Shown here piece by piece: positions 57,840-64,000 of a stretch of DNA of 64,000 nt; position 1 is the stretch's first letter, and each line of letters begins with the position of its first letter. The stretch comes from Syngnathus acus (Eukaryota > Chordata > Actinopteri > Syngnathiformes > Syngnathidae). The notes beneath the pieces were generated by a model. The model did not search any database. It saw only the letters and a list, made by a program, of their open reading frames with translations, and was not told the DNA's origin. The stretch is from contig NC_051088.1 of NCBI RefSeq assembly GCF_901709675.1, positions 19,878,693-19,942,692 on the forward strand. The letters are read 5' to 3'. Position numbers and translations under genes: made by a program.

Positions 57840-58480
57840 TCGCATGTATGTCCGCTAGGAAAATAGTGCCGCACAATTGACGCAAACAAGAGACAGAACG
57901 AGATCAATACGGACATTACTGGAGAAAGGAAGTTTTTTTCCACAAACCCTCAATATGGGGGACAAAAGAAAAGCACATGATTTATGTACATGCATACATA
58001 TGATTTAAGTTAAAGGCAGTCGAAGTTTGGCTCTTAAAGGAAATGGAGCTGTTGCGTGTACTGGCGAGGTTTACTCCCGCCACTAAAGAGCACTGGGCTA
58101 TTGTTGATGACACCTTGTCGCGTCACCCTTTTCAGTATATTTGTTCCGGGTCATACCTTCTCTGGACCTTTACCTGTGGTTCGTGTCGGATTGTCAATTT
58201 TACACCTGTAAGTGGTCCCATCTTATTTAATTTTGTGTGTTGCTAATGTTGCCTGTACATTAAGTTTATTATGGTCGTCACTGAGATTTATACATGTTTG
58301 TATATTTGCAGGGCTCCTTCATCTCTGTCAAGAAACGTTATGTTAATAAAAGGTTTGTGTCCCCAAAGAACCATCTTTTCTTTCCTGACAATCCTCTTTG
58401 TAAATATTTTCTTACAAATGATAATTAAACATTAAAACACCTGCGGCTTATAGGTGTATGTGTGTGTGTGTAGAGAGACA
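57840..58480. repeat. Possible MITE-rich segment
   Basis: CACCTGCGGCTTATAGGTG near 58440 and CGAGGTTTACTCCCGCCAC near 58064 recall a fish MITE with CGGCTTATA termini. Boundaries are not resolved. Confidence 0.3.
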
Positions 58481-58639
58481 TTAATCTGATGATTAAATGG
58501 TTATTGGAATTAAAATATGCCACGTATCCAATTCTGTATGGGCCTCAAAAATTCCGTATTGTTTGGGCCCAACTGATTGCTACTGTAATGTAATAGCCGG
58601 CATAAAGTGTTCAACAGAAAATTGATAGTTAGCTGTAAT

Positions 58640-59040
58640 ACCATTTTTCTTTTCACAGCACCTGACAATCTTTGTCTGGGCTGGCTTTGATGCCTCCTGT
58701 CTTCTGGGAAGGCAGCGTTTGATGGCGGCTGGTCCTTGCTCTGTCCTTCTGGAGGCGTTCCTGGCCTGCCCCTTTTCTTTCCGGACCCGGGCGCTTTGGG
58801 ATGCTGGAGAGGCAATGCAGAGTCCGGGCTGTGCCTGGTGTCCTCTGCCCCTATTTGGGATGGTGGGAAGGCAGCGCTTGTTTGCGGCTGGTCCCATCTT
58901 TCCCGGGTTGGGGGCTGCTGGTGTGGGAATTTACTTACCTCGGCTGCCGTCATCCCTGCTGCTGCAATTGGGACTGATCCTCAACTCTTCTACCCTGAGT
59001 GGCTAGACCAGGAAACCTTGCGGTGTTAACAAATGGTCTA
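58640..59040. repeat. GC-rich unidentified element with internal duplication
   Basis: GGGAAGGCAGCGTTTGATGG...GCGGCTGGTCC at 58706 recurs as GGGAAGGCAGCGCTTGTTTG...CGGCTGGTCC at 58865, 159 bp later. Frames are open on both strands (minus 147 codons, Pro/Gln/Arg-rich; plus about 95 codons) because of the GC content. No domain is recognised. Probably part of a transposon. Confidence 0.4.
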
Positions 59041-59054
59041 TGCTGGGCAGGGGG

Positions 59055-59150
59055 GTAAGTCAAAGTCTGCTTTATTGTCAATTTCTTCACATGTCAAGAC
59101 ACACAAAGAGATCGAAATTGCGTTTCCTACTATCCCACAGTGTAGACAGT
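59055..59150 (+). repeat. Fish interspersed repeat fragment
   Basis: AAGTCAAAGTCTGCTTTATTG, TCAATTTCTTCACATGTCAAG, ACACACAAAGAGATCGAAATTG and CGTTTCCTACTATCCCACAG are collinear blocks of a repeat common in fish genomes. It directly follows the GC-rich element, and the two may be one unit. Confidence 0.55.
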
Positions 59151-59720
59151 ACGCGGCACCTTCTGCGTTCCGACTCTAGGAACAGCACGTAGGGTGTGGT
59201 GCTCCAGACCGGCAGTACCTTAATCGTAGCTCAGTCTTCCATGAGGGTTAGCCTCGCTCATGCAACATCCCATTATTGCATCACACAGGTTTTGTTTGGC
59301 AGAAATTGGGAACTGGACAGTTTTGATGTCTTACCCCTAAAATTTCTCATCCCCTAGTCTGGTGTAGCTGACTAGGTAGAGGATGCACCGAGACCTAGGC
59401 TCTTAGATGGAAACGGAAAAGCTGAATCCTAACTCAGCCCCTCTTTTCTGGAAAGTGGCAGCCGATGCTACCTAATATGTAGACTTAGACCATATTCTTT
59501 GGTCTTGCCACTTTGTAGCAGGAGATACGACGCTACTTTCCGACAGACGAGGATGACTAGGGACTTTGATTCCCATTGGGAATAAAGTCACACTCCATCG
59601 TTTGATCCCCCCTGACAGGGCTTTCCTTGGGCGAGGGTGTCTTGTGATAATGGCCCAAACACCCTTTGACCCTCGAGTCCACAACTGATGATGTGCTTGA
59701 AAATTGTATCCTCCAAAATT
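59151..59720. other. Unidentified sequence of unusual texture
   Basis: Higher GC than the flanks with many CCTAG/CTAGG-type short motifs (CCTAGTCTGGTGTAGC, GACTAGGTAGAGG, GAGACCTAGGCTC), and no frame longer than 70 codons. It may be the non-coding part of a retroelement continuing from 58.6 kb. Not recognised. Confidence 0.3.
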
Positions 59721-60399
59721 AAAAAAAATCTTTTAATGGCTGACACTAAATAATGGAACGGTTATAGCCTTTGCAACAGTACCCAGGACATATTATTCAA
59801 GCCAATTATGAATCCTTTTGTATTACAACTTCGGTATGCATCAGTGGGAAAGTTCTCCCAACATAGTGTACAGAATATGACAACACAGCACCAACCCTAG
59901 TACAAGACACAGTTAAACAAATGGATGTCAAATGAGGACAGACGACATTTTATATTCTTTCTTCATATGTGTGCATGATGATTACTAGAGGAAGACACTC
60001 TTTTAAGAACCATGAAACAGAAGAAATGTGAAACTAAACAAATAGGGCTTGATGTCAAATTTGTCCTTTAGCGTTGGGCATTTATCCACTCAGACGTTTC
60101 ATAAGTCACCATGAAGTATTTTCACATGCTGTATAATTGCTTATTTCCCCTTGGAGGATGAGGCTGATGAGAAGTCAGGTAAGAGAATGCTTCCTTTTTT
60201 GCACATAAATATAAAAGTGATGGAAAATGCATATGTCAGCATCACCATTGATCTTTCTTTCCTTTTTTTGTTGTTGCTATAATGCAAAAAAATATATAAC
60301 TGGACATTGCTCACTCAAGCAGAAACATAAACACTAGAAAAGCATTTTAAAGAAAAGCAATTAAGCAGTTCAGTTTTACTAGTAAATAAAATCAATCTT
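59721..60399. other. Intergenic, nothing recognised
   Basis: AT-rich; no gene or repeat family assigned. Confidence 0.4.
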
Positions 60400-60800
60400 G
60401 GGCTGAATTTAAACTGTGTGGTTAAAGTGAAAAAAAGTCTGATGCATGCTTGCTATAGTCACATCAAAATAAGCCTCTTTGGCTAGAATTTCACCACACA
60501 TCCGTGTCTAATTAGTGTCTAAATGTTCAATTTACACATACATTTCATGGGCATGGTCTGGGGACATTATTTTTCATAATGAACAGGTATAACATTAACT
60601 GACAAATAGATTGCTTTTTATGCTTGAAAGAAGCCTAATTTATTCATTGCCATAATCTGTACCTGAACTAAAGTACTTGGAGGAAACATTTTCAACTGTC
60701 ACTTCTACCCTGTGGCATAAATGGAACCAAATGATGCAACTTTATCATAAATTGACGCATCAGCTATACGATATCTCATCAACGCACACACTTGTGTCTG
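60400..60800. other. Candidate conserved non-coding element, weak
   Basis: Transposon-free complex sequence with homeodomain-type cores (GTGTCTAATTAGTGTC, GCCTAATTTATTCATTGCC). No coding pattern. Confidence 0.22.
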
Positions 60801-62773
60801 CCCAAGTACGACAAAACCACACTGAAAATACCAGCCTCACATCTAAAGTGCAGTGAAAGCAAATATAACCGTTTCTTACTACGTGTATGTTAATTTTATT
60901 CTGCAATGTGCTGCTGTGACCTGAATTCAATTTCTGGGATTATTTGTGCTTTTTATTCGTCATGCATGATAAACACTTTTAGGTTTGTTGTTTATACACA
61001 AATACAGGATAAATATCCATGCATTATTTTTGCTTTTGTCTTATGAGAACACAAATAATTTTAACAATAACCTACACCACTCAGTGATACCAAAAGTACC
61101 CTCATTTGAGTCAATGTGGGTAAAAGTCAAACCAGGTTGAGTCAATAGTATATAATTTTTAATGAATGTTTTTCCTTGTATTTATCTACTTTTCAAAGAA
61201 CAATTTTACTTCTATGTGATCGTTTGCCAGTGTTAGCTTTATTGTAGTTTTTTGTGTATATTTTGCTTTTCTGTACACATGGATTCTTTCCTCGCGTTAT
61301 GGGTCAGACACAATGTAGGGTAAGACTTAGTAAATAAAAGTGTGTGAGTGAGTGAGTGAGTGTCTTTCTACTGTATTCCCCCGCACCCAAAAAAAAAAAA
61401 CATTTAACATCTGCTGTTGACGACAACAAAACTGCAACGGTGGCTAAAAGTTGCTCAGTGGAAGTAGTGGGGGAGGAAAAACACTGAGCCAGAGGGGTGC
61501 ATGCTTATGCGCTTTGCTCAAAGTCCTTTCCAGTTCAGAAATAACTCAAATTGTCAAATGTGCAGTCAATTTAGACAACATTTTGTGTTTTTGTTAATAG
61601 CTGTTTAAGGGCAATTCAGAATTCTATATTTGTTGATTTTGATTCACATTTCACTTATTCTTTTCCACTATAGGGCACACATACAGCAAGAAAAAAGACA
61701 TTACAATAGACTGAATATTAATTGTTCAATTTCATGATTGTGGTCACATTCCCTAGAGGTTCTGTGTGGTAGCTACATTTGTGTAAAGCACTTTATTACA
61801 GCTGCAGCTGTTGTAAAATGCGATATATAAAGTTGTATTTTTCATTTGATGACTATCATTTTCCCAACCAAATTCCCTCCACTATTTGGTGCAACATATT
61901 TCACATATGTTTTGGCCTGAAACCTCACTTGTGTTGTTGCAATTCTTACTGAAATACTTTGAAAAGGGTAACACTTGCTCTACTTGCTACTGCCTTTGAA
62001 TACCATTGTTGAAGCATTTCTAGTTTATTTCTACAGATTTCTTCACTATCACACTTAAACAGGTTTTACATTTTTCTTCATGCAGTCATTTTTTTATCCT
62101 GCATATGTGTTCTCTGCTCTAGGATGAATTTATTCCAGTGCATGTACTGTTTTTTCAGTGCCCATTACCTTGCGAATATTTGTCTGCACAAATGGAGAAA
62201 AAACATCCCACTTTATCATTCAGGAATCTTGCATAGACTAGTGTGGCTGACAAACAGCAAAAATGGACCAACATTTTTATTTTCTTTAGGCGTTACGACA
62301 ACGTGTCCCAACACTTTTCTCCTTTGAGTAAATCCAGTAATACTGCTCTTATACGTACAAATCACATGGGGTATGTGTGCTCATTGTGTGCCAGTTTTGC
62401 CAGCGCACTCTGTCGACAGCTATCTGAGATAGCTGCATATAGATCAAACGATGCGCTGTGATCTGCAGTAGGACTGAGCCAGCTGTTGCCGCCCCAAGCT
62501 TTCTTTGGTCTCTGCATAATCATTCTGGTGGTTTGGCACAGGCAGGTGCTGAGGGTGCACTTCCTGTGCAGTTCTTTTATATTTCCCTTCTTCCCTCTCT
62601 AAGCTCATCTTTACCCTGCACCCCGAGGTGAAGTGGTTATTAGCTCGGTTGTGACAACAGTTGACAGACAAGTGAGACTTTATTGGAGCAGTGAAAATGG
62701 AGACTTGAAAGTGTGAGACAACTGAAGGTGTGCGGTTTTTGGCCTCCTTGGCTTATGTAACGAATAGAACACA
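60801..62773. other. Intergenic; small GAGT tract and a retroposon-like tail
   Basis: (GTGA)n lies at about 61343-61362. GTAAAGCACTTTATTACAGC, then ATGCGATATATAAAGTTG (61785-61838), resembles a fish retroposon 3' end. No gene. Confidence 0.4.
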
Positions 62774-63051
62774 CTGTATTTCAGTGGTCCCCAGCAACCA
62801 ATCTGGAAACGGTATCGGGCCTCACAAATAAATTGAAAAAAGCAGTGTATATCTGTTTTGATCAGGCATGTAATGTATATCAGCACCCCGCCTCCCACCC
62901 CCCAGCAATTAGTCTACAATTAGGAATATATATCAGCAACACCCCCACCCTCTCTCCTGTCGCTGACAAATGGTTCCTGGTCTGCAAGAATGATGTATTA
63001 CCATAAACCGGCCTCTGTCGGACAAAAAGGTTGGGGACCACTGCTGTATTT
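62774..63051. mobile_element. Non-autonomous hAT element (262 bp), perfect 8-bp TSD
   Basis: The element 62782-63043 begins CAGTGGTCCCCAGCAACC and its inverted right end is CAGTGGTCCCCAACC. It is flanked by identical CTGTATTT at 62774-62781 and 63044-63051. The 8-bp duplication and CAGNG...CNCTG termini are diagnostic of hAT. It has no coding capacity. Confidence 0.95.
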
Positions 63052-64000
63052 GACTGATGACTGTCGCAGTATGTAGGTATTTATGTGCAGGTGTCAAATT
63101 AAATGTACACTATTAGTTTTCTCACCAGAGTAGCACAGCTAAACTATACCAGTGTGTGTGAGCGTGTGTGTGCACGGGCGTGTGTGTGTGTTGGTTTGTG
63201 TATGTGAATTAAACATGCATAGTTATCTTTTTTAGCTACAGTACCAAAGCCAATTCTCCTACTGTAGACAAGATGTTGCTGTTCTCAAATGTAACAATCA
63301 TGTCACAATTTTGACAGCTGTCCCTCGGATCTAAGTCATTTGTAGATTCAAAGGAGGGTTTGGCTTTCACGCAGGGCCCTGATTATTACCAGGGCTTTTA
63401 AAATTAAGTACAAAAATTCAAATGTCAGAATGTGACCTCGAAATTTAAATAGGTTTCAAAGTAGGTTTTAAAAGATGAGTTGGCTTCGAAGCAGCATTTC
63501 CATTTTTACAACTTGCTTGGAAGGTCCAGCTCTGAGATTGTGCCAGCTCAGGTTTTTATCCCAGAACACTCATGTCAAAAGTCAGGGCTGCTAAACACTG
63601 TGCCAGGGAGACAGCTGTCTTTACCCAGCGGTCCGGGTTTGAAAACAGCATTTCAGTTCTCAAAGTGCCAATTTTTGACAACTGGCCCTAAACTGAATCA
63701 AGAAATTCAGTTGTCCAAAAGTGTGACCTTGAGTTTTAAATCGGTTAGTTTTATTCTAATTTTCTCTTTTAATAGAGGTGACTGCCTTCCATAAGGTCAC
63801 ATGTTTTTTTTTATCTGTACTTTGAAGAATGACAGTATTGTACTGCAACCATGACTCATAAATTACACACTAGAGAATTCCTTGTCTTTTAACATATAAT
63901 GTTGTTTTAGTGCTGAAGAATGTATCCATTATGTAGACAACAAGTCAAACAGACCTGGTTGTACTCATTCAGATTGTGCTTAAATATGTAAGGAAATCTG
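63052..64000. other. Intergenic with a short (TG)n near 63150-63200
   Basis: An imperfect TG/CG microsatellite (about 63151-63202), then AT-rich sequence with no gene recognised up to the window edge. Confidence 0.45.

Noticed and set aside
58510-58953. 147-codon minus frame, Pro/Gln-rich, as a host gene
   Set aside because: It lies over a GC-rich internally duplicated repeat-like segment, and both strands are open.

Overview
This window looks like chromosomal DNA from a ray-finned (teleost, probably percomorph) fish. It is AT-rich, has long stretches with no plausible exon, carries many (CA)n, (CT)n, (GATA)n and (ATGG)n microsatellites, and contains one intact intronless vertebrate gene of the SLITRK family. 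The interspersed repeats fit this: tRNA-derived SINEs with ATGG tails, hAT and Harbinger DNA transposons, an L2-like LINE relic and LTR-type repeats. Nothing in it is bacterial, and there is no operon, CRISPR array or phage-like module.

Layout. 1-12.5 kb is repeat-rich intergenic DNA: three SINE copies (2.3, 3.8 and 5.5 kb), an ATGG tract flanked by a 14-bp target-site duplication (6.2 kb), a solo LTR with a perfect 5-bp duplication (6.4 kb) and a broken Harbinger transposase (6.9-7.4 kb). 12.6-17.6 kb is the slitrk1 locus: a CpG-rich leader with short upstream ORFs, a 707-codon single-exon CDS (13343-15466) and a roughly 2.1-kb 3' UTR ending near an AATAAA at 17585. 17.6-64 kb is a gene desert. 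It holds an L2-like reverse transcriptase relic (26.6-27.0 kb), small non-autonomous DNA transposons with readable target-site duplications (27.9, 29.7 and 62.8 kb), two more LTR-like elements (41.6 and 48.6 kb), a SINE apparently nested in another repeat (54.3 kb), a diverged repeat pair (35.6/37.4 kb), and several transposon-free complex-sequence blocks that could be conserved regulatory elements (notably 53.0-53.6 and 44.4-44.7 kb).

How it works together. The only gene supported is slitrk1, a neuronal postsynaptic adhesion protein. Mammalian SLITRK1 also lies in a gene-poor region, so the surrounding desert plausibly holds its distal regulatory DNA; this is inference, because sequence conservation could not be tested. 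I found no undescribed multi-gene system. The new material here is the transposon record (several insertions datable by structure), the slitrk1 leader and C-terminus, and the candidate non-coding elements.
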